The notes beneath the pieces are model-generated. The model worked only from the letters and a program-made list of their open reading frames with translations. It searched no databases and was not told the origin of the DNA. The position numbers and the translations under genes were made by a program. Positions 6,269 through 13,144 of a stretch of DNA of 16,626 nt are shown in pieces (the stretch's first letter is position 1; the number at the start of each line of letters is the position of its first letter). The DNA comes from Chlorobiales bacterium (GTDB lineage Bacteria > Bacteroidota > Chlorobiia > Chlorobiales > Chlorobiaceae). The DNA is taken from the NCBI GenBank assembly GCA_022360275.1, contig JAKSDC010000116.1, positions 1-16,626 of the forward strand, in the 5' to 3' direction.

Positions 6269-6646
6269 TCAGCTTTCGACTTTTTGGAGCCAGCTCAGTC
6301 TGTCCTGGAGATTTTCAACGACACTTTTTGAGATAAGGTAGCAGGCGAAAATGATACTGTCATCAGCGATGCTGTAATAGCATTTTAAACCCTCTTTTCT
6401 TCGGTTCACAATGCCGTTGTCATGCATGAGAGCGAGATGTTTAGACACATTTGCCTGGCTTGCATTGATCTGGTTGACAATTTCCTGAACTGTTCTTTCG
6501 CTTTCGCAGAGGGTTCTGAGGATTTTAAGACGCATAGGTTCTGAAAGCAGCTTGAAGCGATTGGCAACTGCAGTCAGCATCTCATCAGGCACTTTGAGAT
6601 TCCATTTTTTTACCTCTTCTTCGTCGATTATGATTTTTTCGCCCAT
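6269..6646 (-). CDS. ArsR-family winged-helix repressor
   Basis: 125-residue dimeric DNA-binding regulator. The winged helix-turn-helix spans about residues 28-95: FKLLSEPMRLKILRTL, the recognition region VQEIVNQINASQANVSKHLALMHDNGIV, and the wing RRKEGLKCYYSI. The classical metal-binding ELCVCDL motif of SmtB/ArsR is absent: the matching helix reads TLCESERTV with a single cysteine (Cys47). Cys89 and Cys102 lie further on, so a thiol-based (redox or sulfide) signal is more likely than metal by this route, but that is inference. The Shine-Dalgarno before ATG 6646 is weak. The gene has its own promoter (6714-6743), whose -10 overlaps a palindrome, which suggests autoregulation. It lies between the sigma/anti-sigma pair and hsp20, all on the same strand. 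The target genes are unknown. Confidence 0.88.
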   Translation of the reverse strand: MGEKIIIDEEEVKKWNLKVPDEMLTAVANRFKLLSEPMRLKILRTLCESERTVQEIVNQINASQANVSKHLALMHDNGIVNRRKEGLKCYYSIADDSIIFACYLISKSVVENLQDRLSWLQKVES

Positions 6647-6713
6647 CAGTTATGAGTTAGTTCAGTGCTGTCAGGAGCGCTGCATTTATGGGGGGGAATT
6701 GATTCTTGTGGTG

Positions 6714-6743
6714 ACTATATAGTTATTTATTTATACAAATCAA
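6714..6743 (-). promoter_or_regulatory. Sigma-70-type promoter of the arsR-like gene with overlapping dyad
   Basis: On the - strand TTGATT (-35, 6738-6743), an 18-base spacer and TATAGT (-10, 6714-6719). The -10 is inside the perfect palindrome ACTATATAGT (6714-6723), a plausible operator for the ArsR-type protein itself. The predicted leader is about 60 bases. Confidence 0.6.
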
Positions 6744-6752
6744 AAGCACAGA

Positions 6753-6783
6753 GAAGATTTTCTTCCCGCTGAAGAAAATTTTC
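6753..6783 (-). terminator. Stem-loop after the sigma/anti-sigma genes, possible terminator
   Basis: Arms ATTTTCTTC (6757-6765) and GAAGAAAAT (6771-6779) are a perfect 9-bp dyad with a 5-base loop, extended by three more pairs after one imperfect pair. It lies about 40 bases beyond the anti-sigma stop and just upstream of the arsR promoter. Only a modest T-rich stretch follows on the - strand, so strength is uncertain. Confidence 0.55.
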
Positions 6784-6819
6784 CCGATTTCCTGCCAGGA
6801 GAGTAATGTTTCAGTGGGG

Positions 6820-7047
6820 TCAGAGTGGAGTATCGCTAAGTTTCAGGATGGAGTTAACCAAGGATTGAGGTGCTTTGAACCTGATGATCTTTTCCCTGAT
6901 GATGCTTTTTGTTTTTTGGGCTTCCTTGAATTCATTGAAACAGAAGGAACAGGTAAGGATGTGTTTTTCAAAACCCTTTTGTTCTTTGAGCGTCAGTTCT
7001 CCATCCACTGCTGCGCTCATAAGGGCCTGGGCTTGTGTGCAATTCAT
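6820..7047 (-). CDS. Zinc-binding anti-sigma factor, RsrA-like (ZAS family)
   Basis: 75-residue soluble protein with the zinc anti-sigma signature HILTCSFC (His29-x3-Cys33-x2-Cys36) and an N-terminal Cys3. In Streptomyces RsrA the zinc ligands are Cys11, His37, Cys41 and Cys44. Here the spacing from the first Cys to the His (26 residues) and the HxxxCxxC are the same, which suggests a redox-sensitive zinc site. No membrane helix is present, so the pair should act in the cytoplasm. The start at 7047 places it 28 bases after the sigma factor stop. An in-frame upstream ATG (7131) would overlap the sigma gene by about 55 bases and adds a stretch with no family resemblance. Adjacent and co-directional with the ECF sigma gene it presumably inhibits. 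Confidence 0.85.
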   Translation of the reverse strand: MNCTQAQALMSAAVDGELTLKEQKGFEKHILTCSFCFNEFKEAQKTKSIIREKIIRFKAPQSLVNSILKLSDTPL

Positions 7048-7075
7048 TGTACTGATTAATTCGTGTGTTATGTGA

Positions 7076-7708
7076 TTACTCCCGGGTTTCTTCGTCGTCG
7101 GTGTTATATCCGTGTTTTTTTGCAAAATCATTCAGCTTGCTGCGTAAAAGCTTTCTTCCTCTGTACAGCCTTGATCTTACCGTTCCTATCGGGCTTTCAA
7201 CCATGTTTGCAATTTCCTCGTACGTAAAACCTTCTATATCACATAATTGTATAACTTCCTTAAACTCTTCCGGCAAAGAGCTCAATGCCTGGTACACTTC
7301 ATCATGCATCAGGGATCTGAAATAACCAGCGTTGAGATCCTCATTGTCACTTTGTGTATCCTTGATTGTGTGGTAAAAATCCTTTATCAGATCATAATCA
7401 ACTTTGCCCGGCTCACGGGCGTTTTTCCTGAATTTGTTGATGTAATTGTTTTTAAGGATTTTAAACAGCCATGCTTTGCAGTTTGTTCCCTTTTCAAAGG
7501 AATCGAAAAATTTATATGCTTTGAGGTAGGTTTCCTGCACCAGGTCGTGGGCATCGTCAGGATTCATGGTCAGATGTAATGCATAATTGTACAGTGCATT
7601 AATGTGTTCGACCGCCTCTTCCTGGAACTCCTGCTGTTTAATTTTTTCCTTTTCGGAAAGTGTGTTTTCTTGCTCCGGAACGTTTTTTTTATTCGGGGAA
7701 CTCGGCAT
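7076..7708 (-). CDS. ECF RNA polymerase sigma factor, SigR-like
   Basis: 210-residue sigma-70 family protein of the extracytoplasmic-function type (regions 2 and 4 only). Region 2 (about residues 38-97) reads LYNYALHLTMNPDDAHDLVQ, ETYLKAYKFF, then GTNCKAWLFKILKNNYIN, which closely resembles the thiol-stress sigma SigR/SigH of actinobacteria. Region 4 carries LSSLPEEFKEVIQLCDIEGF, then YEEIANMVESPIGTVRSRLYRGRKLL, the helix-turn-helix for the -35 element. The charged N-terminal 30 residues are an extension. No good Shine-Dalgarno precedes ATG 7708. An RsrA-like anti-sigma gene follows directly, so the two probably form a thiol-redox switch. I found no obvious SigR-type promoter in the 138-base upstream region, so autoregulation is not shown. 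Confidence 0.93.
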   Translation of the reverse strand: MPSSPNKKNVPEQENTLSEKEKIKQQEFQEEAVEHINALYNYALHLTMNPDDAHDLVQETYLKAYKFFDSFEKGTNCKAWLFKILKNNYINKFRKNAREPGKVDYDLIKDFYHTIKDTQSDNEDLNAGYFRSLMHDEVYQALSSLPEEFKEVIQLCDIEGFTYEEIANMVESPIGTVRSRLYRGRKLLRSKLNDFAKKHGYNTDDEETRE

Positions 7709-7846
7709 GTTCGTAATTCGATAAGTGTTCAGTAACCTGATCGTGCTCTTAACTACTTTTCTTCGGATAATAGGATAATAAACTGAAATATAAGAATATA
7801 TTTTAATAGAGTTTAGGGCGAGAATAATTGGAGTAAGCTATTACTC
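7709..7846. promoter_or_regulatory. Divergent intergenic region, sigma factor / crtH
   Basis: 138 bases, strongly AT-rich, shared by the ECF sigma gene (-) and crtH (+). It contains a perfect tandem GGATAATA repeat (7765-7780) and several TATA-like hexamers, so promoters for both genes probably lie here. No single -35/-10 pair stands out. Confidence 0.45.
7831..7846 (+). promoter_or_regulatory. Hairpin abutting the crtH start codon
   Basis: GAGTAA-GCTA-TTACTC is a perfect 6-bp stem with 4-base loop that ends on the base before the ATG (7847). It overlaps the only Shine-Dalgarno-like bases (TTGGAG), so it could either hide that site or, when folded, shorten an otherwise overly long spacer. 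Confidence 0.4.
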
Positions 7847-9358
7847 ATGGCATATTCTGCTGACGTAATCGTTATAGGGGCCGGGATCGGCGGGTTGACT
7901 GCTGCGGCGCTGCTGCAGGAAAAGGGGTTTGCTACGCTGACTTTTGAAAAAAACAACTATCCGGGAGGGAGTTGTGCTTCATTTTTCCATCGGGGTTATA
8001 CGTTTGATGTCGGAGCTTCTGTGTTTTACGGTTTTGCTGAAGCCGAAAGAAGTGGGACGCTCAATCTTCATGCCCGGATATTTGAACGGCTTGGAGTTAG
8101 TCTCGCAACCATACCCGATCCTGTGCAGATTCATTATCATCTTCCCGACGGATTTGAAGTGCCTGTTTTTTATGAAAGGGAGCGGTTTCTCAGTGTGCTG
8201 ATAAGCCGTTTTCCGCATGAGGAGAAAGGTATACGGGCCTTTTACCAGGAGCTGGAGGCAGTCTACGATATTCTCAGTGCGCTTCCGGCCGGTTCCCTCG
8301 AGGACTTCGTGCATGTTCTTCAGGTAGGTGTCAAGAATCCCGGTAAAACAATGGCACTTGCCGTCAAAACCTTCAAGTCGATGGGAGAAACGGCAAGGAA
8401 ATACATCAAGGATGCCGAGTTGCTTAAGTTTGTCGATATAGAATCCTACTCATGGGCTGTTCAAGACGCTGTATCGACGCCGCTCGTCAATGCAGGGATC
8501 TGTCTTGCAGATCGTCATCATGGCGGAATCAACTATCCTGTGGGAGGATCAGGTGCAATTCCAGCAGGTTTATGTGAAGGAATAAGGAAATTCGGCGGCG
8601 CGGTTGAGCTTGGTTGTGATGTTGAAGAGATTGTTCTGAAAGACGGTAGGGCTGAAGGAGTGAGGCTCAGTAACGGAGAGGTTTTTACGGCCAAAGCGGT
8701 TATATCGAACGCTACCGTCTGGGATACGTTTAACCGTCTGATAAAAAAAACGGACTACAATGTTCCTGAAGACAGGTTTCTTCGTGCACCAAGCTGGTTC
8801 CAATTGTATCTTGGTGTTGATGCTGGTGCTGTGCCCGAAGATTTTCATGTGCATCATGTACTTGTCGATGACTGGGAGCGGTATCAAGAACTCGGGGGTA
8901 CAATATACATTTCAGCGCCTTCTCTTCTTGACCCTTCGCTTGCACCGGTCGGCAAACATGTTGTCCATGCATTCGTGACGGACGAGATGGATCGATGGGA
9001 TAACTACAAAAAGAGGGGGAGTGATTACAAGACAGCAAAAGAAGCTTATGGGGATTCGGTGGTTCAAAGGACTGAAAAAATTCTCCCCGGGCTCGCCGAT
9101 GCCCTTGAAGTAAAACTCTTTGCAACTCCTCTAACCAGTCAACGCTACCTCAACCGTTACAAGGGTTCGTATGGCCCTCTTCTCTATCCAGGTCAGAATG
9201 TCTTGCAGAAACCACAGAATCGTACCTCTGTCAAGGATCTCTACGCTGTCGGAGACAGTACTTTTCCCGGACAGGGCGTCATAGCGGTAACCTACTCAGG
9301 AGTTTCCTGTGCATCCTACGTTTCCAGGCAACTGGGCGAACCGTTGGAATATTTATAG
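7847..9358 (+). CDS. crtH: CrtH-type carotenoid (prolycopene) isomerase
   Basis: 503-residue FAD-dependent enzyme of the CRTISO/CrtI superfamily. The N-terminal Rossmann fold has VIVIGAGIGGLTAAALLQEKG (Gly11, Gly13, Gly16) and the acidic residue Glu34 that binds the FAD ribose, followed by the family motif YPGGSCASF. The middle carries the conserved YPVGGSGAIPAGLCEGI and the C-terminus the second FAD motif LYAVGDSTFPGQGVIAVTYSG. This pattern fits CrtH/CRTISO, which converts cis-lycopene isomers to all-trans lycopene in the poly-cis carotenoid route used by green sulfur bacteria and cyanobacteria. A related desaturase or retinol saturase-like enzyme is the alternative. It is divergent from the sigma gene and ends 31 bases from the convergent ald gene, with no clear terminator between them. 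Confidence 0.85.
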   Translation: MAYSADVIVIGAGIGGLTAAALLQEKGFATLTFEKNNYPGGSCASFFHRGYTFDVGASVFYGFAEAERSGTLNLHARIFERLGVSLATIPDPVQIHYHLPDGFEVPVFYERERFLSVLISRFPHEEKGIRAFYQELEAVYDILSALPAGSLEDFVHVLQVGVKNPGKTMALAVKTFKSMGETARKYIKDAELLKFVDIESYSWAVQDAVSTPLVNAGICLADRHHGGINYPVGGSGAIPAGLCEGIRKFGGAVELGCDVEEIVLKDGRAEGVRLSNGEVFTAKAVISNATVWDTFNRLIKKTDYNVPEDRFLRAPSWFQLYLGVDAGAVPEDFHVHHVLVDDWERYQELGGTIYISAPSLLDPSLAPVGKHVVHAFVTDEMDRWDNYKKRGSDYKTAKEAYGDSVVQRTEKILPGLADALEVKLFATPLTSQRYLNRYKGSYGPLLYPGQNVLQKPQNRTSVKDLYAVGDSTFPGQGVIAVTYSGVSCASYVSRQLGEPLEYL

Positions 9359-9389
9359 AGTTACAGGGGAAGCGTCAGCTGAGACATTG

Positions 9390-10610
9390 TTATCCTGTTG
9401 CCAGCAACATATCGATTTCACGACAGGGGAGTCCGGTGATCTCGGCAAGAGGTTTCTGAGTTACATACCCTTTAAACGTATAGGTTCCTTTACGCAGGCT
9501 GTGGCTGTTCCAGAGGATTTCCGTGATGGTTTCATACGCCGTCAGTTTCATCAGAAAAGGGAGTAAAGTATTGGTCAGGGCAAATGAAGCGGTTCTTGCA
9601 ACAGCCGAAGGGATATTCGGTACGCAATAATGTGTGACGCCATGCTTGACAAATATCGGATTTGTGTGCGTAGTGTGTCTACTGGTTGCAAAACAGGCTC
9701 CCTGGTCAATTGATACATCGATAATAACCGAGCCGGGCCGCATGGTTTTAACGACATCTTCGCTGACGATGTACTTGATGACTTTCTGTTTGGGGCTGAG
9801 CGCTCCTATCATGACGTCGGATATTCTGGCTACCTCGGAAATGTAGTGATCGTTCGCGATGGCAGTGACAATATGGCGGTTGAAAAACGCCTCGAAACGA
9901 CGAAGCCGATTGATCTCCTTGTCAATGACCGTAACCTGCGCTCCAAGTCCAAGAGCATCCTGAGCGGCAAACAACCCTACGGTGCCGGCGCCGATAATGG
10001 TGATGTGCGCCGGAGGAACGCCGGCAATTCCTCCAAGCAGTATACCGCTTCCTCCATAGCCTGTTTCAAGATATTTGGCGGCAGTCTGGATGGCAAGTGA
10101 TCCGGCTATTTCGCTCAATGTCCTCACAATAGGGAGTTCGCCATCCCGTGTTTCAATGAACTCGAAACCGAGTGCGGTAATGTTTTTTTCAAGAAATGTG
10201 CCGATAAGAGATTTGTTTACCGAACCGAGATGAAGTGCTGAAATCAGCATCTGGTTTTGTTTGAAAAGAACAGCTTCCTCGGGTTGGGGCGGAGAGACTT
10301 TTAAAATGACGTTGGCATTCTCATAAAGCGTTTCCGGTGAATCTGTGATATAGCTGCCTGCCTCGGCATACTCCTCGTCGTTGAAATTGCTGGCTGAACC
10401 GGCACGTTTTTCTATAAGTACCCGTACACCGTTTTCAGTGAGGATCTTGACTCCTGCGGGGGAAAGCGCCACCCTGCGTTCATCATTGGCCCGTTCTTTA
10501 GGAATCCCAAGAGCGATGTTCATTTTTTTATCCGGCTTGATAAGCCATCGTTCCAGGGTTTTGATGCCTAAATCAAACTCGATGCCTTCAAATTCTCCGC
10601 TGTATCCCAT
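9390..10610 (-). CDS. ald: Alanine dehydrogenase
   Basis: 406-residue NAD-dependent enzyme (alanine + NAD + water to pyruvate + ammonia + NADH) of the alanine dehydrogenase / transhydrogenase alpha family. After an N-terminal extension of about 29 residues comes the family start NIALGIPKERANDERRVALSP. Next are the catalytic-site segments ILKVSPPQPEE (Lys) and ISALHLG (His), the nucleotide fold ITIIGAGTVGLFAA and the C-terminal signature VPNIPSAVARTASFALTN. The usual bacterial length is about 370, so the extra length is mainly the N-terminal extension. An internal ATG at Met30 (MNIALGIP) is the other possible start; neither has a strong Shine-Dalgarno. It lies 64 bases downstream of the sdhB-like gene on the same strand and may be co-transcribed. 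It might serve ammonia or pyruvate balance. Confidence 0.88.
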   Translation of the reverse strand: MGYSGEFEGIEFDLGIKTLERWLIKPDKKMNIALGIPKERANDERRVALSPAGVKILTENGVRVLIEKRAGSASNFNDEEYAEAGSYITDSPETLYENANVILKVSPPQPEEAVLFKQNQMLISALHLGSVNKSLIGTFLEKNITALGFEFIETRDGELPIVRTLSEIAGSLAIQTAAKYLETGYGGSGILLGGIAGVPPAHITIIGAGTVGLFAAQDALGLGAQVTVIDKEINRLRRFEAFFNRHIVTAIANDHYISEVARISDVMIGALSPKQKVIKYIVSEDVVKTMRPGSVIIDVSIDQGACFATSRHTTHTNPIFVKHGVTHYCVPNIPSAVARTASFALTNTLLPFLMKLTAYETITEILWNSHSLRKGTYTFKGYVTQKPLAEITGLPCREIDMLLATG

Positions 10611-10674
10611 TGTTTTTACGAGAAAATGTTTCCGGTGTTACACTGTTTCCGCTCAAAAGTCGGCAGGATTTTGC

Positions 10675-11370
10675 TTAGGTGCCGAGCGAAGCTTTTTTCA
10701 GCCGGGTAATGTGCCAGGTAATGTCGATTTCCTTTGGGCAGGCTTCTACACAATTATAGACGGTATAGCATTTCCATATTCCATGATCCGAAGCGATTTT
10801 CCGGAGCCGCTCCAGCTTTGCAAGATCACGGGAGTCAAAGATGAACCTGTATGCTTTCAGAAGAGCGGCGGGTCCGAGATAGTGTTCATTTGACCAGGAA
10901 GTCGGGCAGGCCTGGGTACAGGCGCCACAGAGAATACATCGGGTGGATTCTTCGATCATCCCATGTTCGGCAGGACTTTGAAGCCGTTCCCGGTCAGGCG
11001 GGGGTTCGTCGTTGACAAAATAAGGCATGACTTCCTGATATTTTTTCCAGAAAGGATCCGTGTCGATGATAAGATCTTTCTCGACGAGCGCTCCAGGGAG
11101 GGGTTCGACCCTGATACGGTTGCCCTGCAAATCCCGGACCAGCGTGGAGCAGGCCAGACGGTTTTCCCCGTTAATGAGCATTGCATCGCTTCCGCAGACT
11201 CCATGGCCGCATGATTTTCTCAATGCAAGTGTACTATCCTGTTCAGACTTGATTTTCAGCAATACGTCAAGCACCCTCTCATATGGAGCAGCATCTACAA
11301 AAAACTCCTGATAATAGGGTGAAAGGTCTTTCTCAGGATCAAAGCGCAAAATAACAACCGTATACTCCAT
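10675..11370 (-). CDS. Succinate dehydrogenase / fumarate reductase iron-sulfur subunit (SdhB/FrdB)
   Basis: 231-residue electron-transfer subunit carrying three clusters. Visible ligands: [2Fe-2S] Cys54, Cys59, Asp62 and Cys74 in CGHGVCGSDAM...LAC (Asp in place of the third Cys, as in E. coli SdhB); [4Fe-4S] Cys145, Cys148, Cys151 (CILCGACTQACP) and Cys211; [3Fe-4S] Cys155, Cys201 and Cys207 (CYTVYNCVEACPK). The SNEHYLGPAALLKAYRF segment is typical. The enzyme would interconvert succinate and fumarate in the (reverse) TCA cycle. The flavoprotein and membrane subunit genes are not beside it: csmJ lies upstream and ald downstream. It is therefore either the B subunit of a split complex or a paralog used with another partner. 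The start at 11370 has only a weak GAGTGG ribosome binding site. Confidence 0.88.
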   Translation of the reverse strand: MEYTVVILRFDPEKDLSPYYQEFFVDAAPYERVLDVLLKIKSEQDSTLALRKSCGHGVCGSDAMLINGENRLACSTLVRDLQGNRIRVEPLPGALVEKDLIIDTDPFWKKYQEVMPYFVNDEPPPDRERLQSPAEHGMIEESTRCILCGACTQACPTSWSNEHYLGPAALLKAYRFIFDSRDLAKLERLRKIASDHGIWKCYTVYNCVEACPKEIDITWHITRLKKASLGT

Positions 11371-11417
11371 CCACTCTTTGTCATTTCATTTGATTTCCGT
11401 TTCTGCCCCGACACTCC

Positions 11418-11479
11418 ATGAAACCTGACAAACTCCTTTTCCCTATGAAACCAGCATCTCTGTTTCACCTTGTGAAACA
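11418..11479. promoter_or_regulatory. Repeated TGAAAC motifs and dyad upstream of the sdhB-like gene
   Basis: TGAAAC occurs at 11419, 11446 and 11473, exactly 27 bases apart. The last copy is part of a perfect dyad TGTTTCAC-N3-GTGAAACA (11461-11479). It lies in the 154-base gap between csmJ and the sdhB-like gene, about 50-110 bases before the latter's start. It looks like a binding-site array for a regulator, but the regulator is unknown. Confidence 0.45.
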
Positions 11480-11524
11480 TGATCCCGCCTCCCCATGCCC
11501 GATTTTCCTATTGGAAACAACCGG

Positions 11525-12211
11525 CTATTTCTTTGCGAGGCTTGCTTTAATATGAACCCTTTCCACGGCTGGCTCCTCCTCGCAGGATTGGCATGTTGTG
11601 CCCGGAAGATGCAACGTGCCGCCTGATATGTTGCAAAGCGTGTTCGATGCACTGTCAATCAACCCTTTTGTACCGGCACCGACCATATTTGCCGGAGCCT
11701 GAAGGAACGGTAAGGTTTCGAAAATATTCCGGCTGACCAACTGCGATGCGGGTCCCAGACCTTTGGCGATATTCTGGATCGATGTTACAGGATTAAGTTT
11801 GCCTTCCCTGACACGATTGACAATATTGCCTATTCCCGAGGGCAGCTGGTTAATGACGTTGTAACCGATGGTTTGTGCGTAGGTGACAAAACCGGGAACG
11901 TTCAGGCCGAGAACTATACGCCGAAACATTTCCGCTCTCGACAATACCCGTATAGTGCCGTCCTTTACGATTTTCGCCTGACAAGCCAGTCTTCCTCCTG
12001 CTTCGGTGAGCTTGTCGGAAATAAAAGCCTTTTCAACGTCACTGCGTTCAGATAAACAATCCATCCCTTCCTCTACATAGACAAAACAGCTCTGGCATAC
12101 ACCACTGCCGCCGCAAATATAGCCGATATGGCTTTTGCTTTGCTTGGCTACATCGAGGAGAATATCCCCAGGCTGTGCTTCGCAAGGCATGTCATTGATA
12201 TACATTCGCAT
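11525..12211 (-). CDS. csmJ: Chlorosome envelope [2Fe-2S] protein, CsmJ-like
   Basis: 228-residue protein. The N-terminal 90 residues are an adrenodoxin-type ferredoxin with ligands Cys33-x5-Cys39-x2-Cys42 and Cys77 (YICGGSGVCQSC and LACQA). The C-terminal part (about residues 95-175) has Gly- and Ala-containing amphipathic segments. It aligns with the same region of the next gene (VREGKLNPVTSIQNIAKGL versus FSEGNLSTWQLITDVAGAI). Known green sulfur bacterial CsmI, CsmJ and CsmX combine such a ferredoxin with a chlorosome envelope domain and sit in the outer chlorosome monolayer, where they can affect redox-controlled quenching of energy transfer. Length fits CsmJ best, but which paralog is which is not certain. 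A C-terminal TTCQSCEEE (CxxC) and LCN add cysteines the neighbour lacks. No Shine-Dalgarno is evident. Confidence 0.7.
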   Translation of the reverse strand: MRMYINDMPCEAQPGDILLDVAKQSKSHIGYICGGSGVCQSCFVYVEEGMDCLSERSDVEKAFISDKLTEAGGRLACQAKIVKDGTIRVLSRAEMFRRIVLGLNVPGFVTYAQTIGYNVINQLPSGIGNIVNRVREGKLNPVTSIQNIAKGLGPASQLVSRNIFETLPFLQAPANMVGAGTKGLIDSASNTLCNISGGTLHLPGTTCQSCEEEPAVERVHIKASLAKK

Positions 12212-12339
12212 AATCGTACCGTTTTGTTATTTCTTTATTCTTTTCTGCATATAAAACACCTCGCTAATCAAATATAATTATTTTTTCTGCAACGAGGCCG
12301 TTTTCTCAATAACAGGGGGTGACAGGCTTTTCTCCCCGT

Positions 12340-12365
12340 TGCTCCGGCGTCAGTTCACCGGAGCA
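12340..12365 (-). other. Stem-loop enclosing the csmX stop codon
   Basis: 8-bp perfect arms (12340-12347 with 12358-12365, core GCTCCGG/CCGGAGC) with the csmX TGA stop (12350-12352) inside the 10-base loop. No U-tract follows on the - strand, so a terminator role is doubtful; it may stabilise the 3' end of the mRNA. Confidence 0.45.
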
Positions 12366-13009
12366 TGTTTGTGCAGTTTCAGGGACTCGTGTATTTCAGG
12401 AGAGGTTTTTTTTGCATTTTCGGCTGCCTGTTGCTCCTCACCGTTTTCCTTTTCGGCAGGATTCTCTCCAACATATTCCCTGGTAAAGGTTTTTGTTTTT
12501 TCCTGCCAGCCCAGAGAGCCCTGAATCGCCATACCGATCAGTTCAAAGGCTCCGGCTATGGCCCCGGCCACATCGGTAATGAGCTGCCAGGTACTCAAAT
12601 TGCCTTCGGAAAATCTTTGGGCCTGCATTGCGATGGTTTCAGGGAACTTGATCAGTGACTCCCATCCCATTTTTGCCTGGTAGGGAATGAGGTCGAGCGG
12701 TCGTGTCTCGAAGGTTCTTTTGACCTCTTCTACCGTCGTCAGCAGCTTTACCGTCCCAAGTTTCTCAAGGGTGGTCAGGCATGCCACCCTTATTCCTTCA
12801 TCAATCAGCGTATCCGAGAGCATGGCTTTTTCTCTGTCGCTCAGAGGAGAGAGCAGGTGCATTCCCTCCCACACCTTTACGTAACAGGTCTGGCATATGC
12901 CGTTGCCGCCACAGAAATAACCTATATGCGAATGATTGTTACGGGCAATATCTATAAGGCGTTCGCCTGTATGGGCTTCGTATTTTTGATCATTTATATA
13001 TACAAACAT
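12350..13009 (-). CDS. csmX: Chlorosome envelope [2Fe-2S] protein, CsmX-like
   Basis: 219-residue paralog of the adjacent csmJ-like gene. The adrenodoxin-type ferredoxin has the same ligand positions (Cys33, Cys39, Cys42 and Cys77; YFCGGNGICQTC and VACLT). Then comes a related C-terminal domain (FSEGNLSTWQLITDVAGAIA, then GAFELIGMAIQGSLGW) and a charged, helix-prone tail rich in Glu, Lys and Ala that the neighbour does not share. It lacks the extra C-terminal cysteines of the CsmJ-like protein. Expected to lie in the chlorosome envelope with a redox-active [2Fe-2S] cluster. The start aligns with that of the neighbour (MFVYIND versus MRMYIND). No Shine-Dalgarno is evident, as for its partner. 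A 138-base gap separates it from csmJ, so the two may have separate promoters. The choice between CsmX and CsmI is by length and context only. Confidence 0.68.
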   Translation of the reverse strand: MFVYINDQKYEAHTGERLIDIARNNHSHIGYFCGGNGICQTCYVKVWEGMHLLSPLSDREKAMLSDTLIDEGIRVACLTTLEKLGTVKLLTTVEEVKRTFETRPLDLIPYQAKMGWESLIKFPETIAMQAQRFSEGNLSTWQLITDVAGAIAGAFELIGMAIQGSLGWQEKTKTFTREYVGENPAEKENGEEQQAAENAKKTSPEIHESLKLHKHAPVN

Positions 13010-13144
13010 GGCTATATGGTTTATTGTTTATGTATTCACATCCTCAGAAATTGTAACCTTTTTCAGTTCTCTAAAAGTTGCTAAAATAGGACTTTTTATG
13101 TCTTGTATTGCTGTTCAAGATGGGCTGCCGGCATTACCTGTGTT

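Noticed and set aside
7709..7846. SigR-type autoregulatory promoter upstream of the ECF sigma gene
   Set aside because: No GGAAT-like -35 with GTT at the right spacing could be found on the - strand.
9359..9409. Terminator between crtH and ald (TGTTGCCAGCAACA)
   Set aside because: Short dyad with a tiny loop inside the ald coding end and no T-run on either strand.
11295..11480. Small - strand frame with Phe-His pairs every nine residues
   Set aside because: It runs into the start of the sdhB-like gene in another frame; the periodicity simply reflects the 27-base spaced TGAAAC DNA motif.
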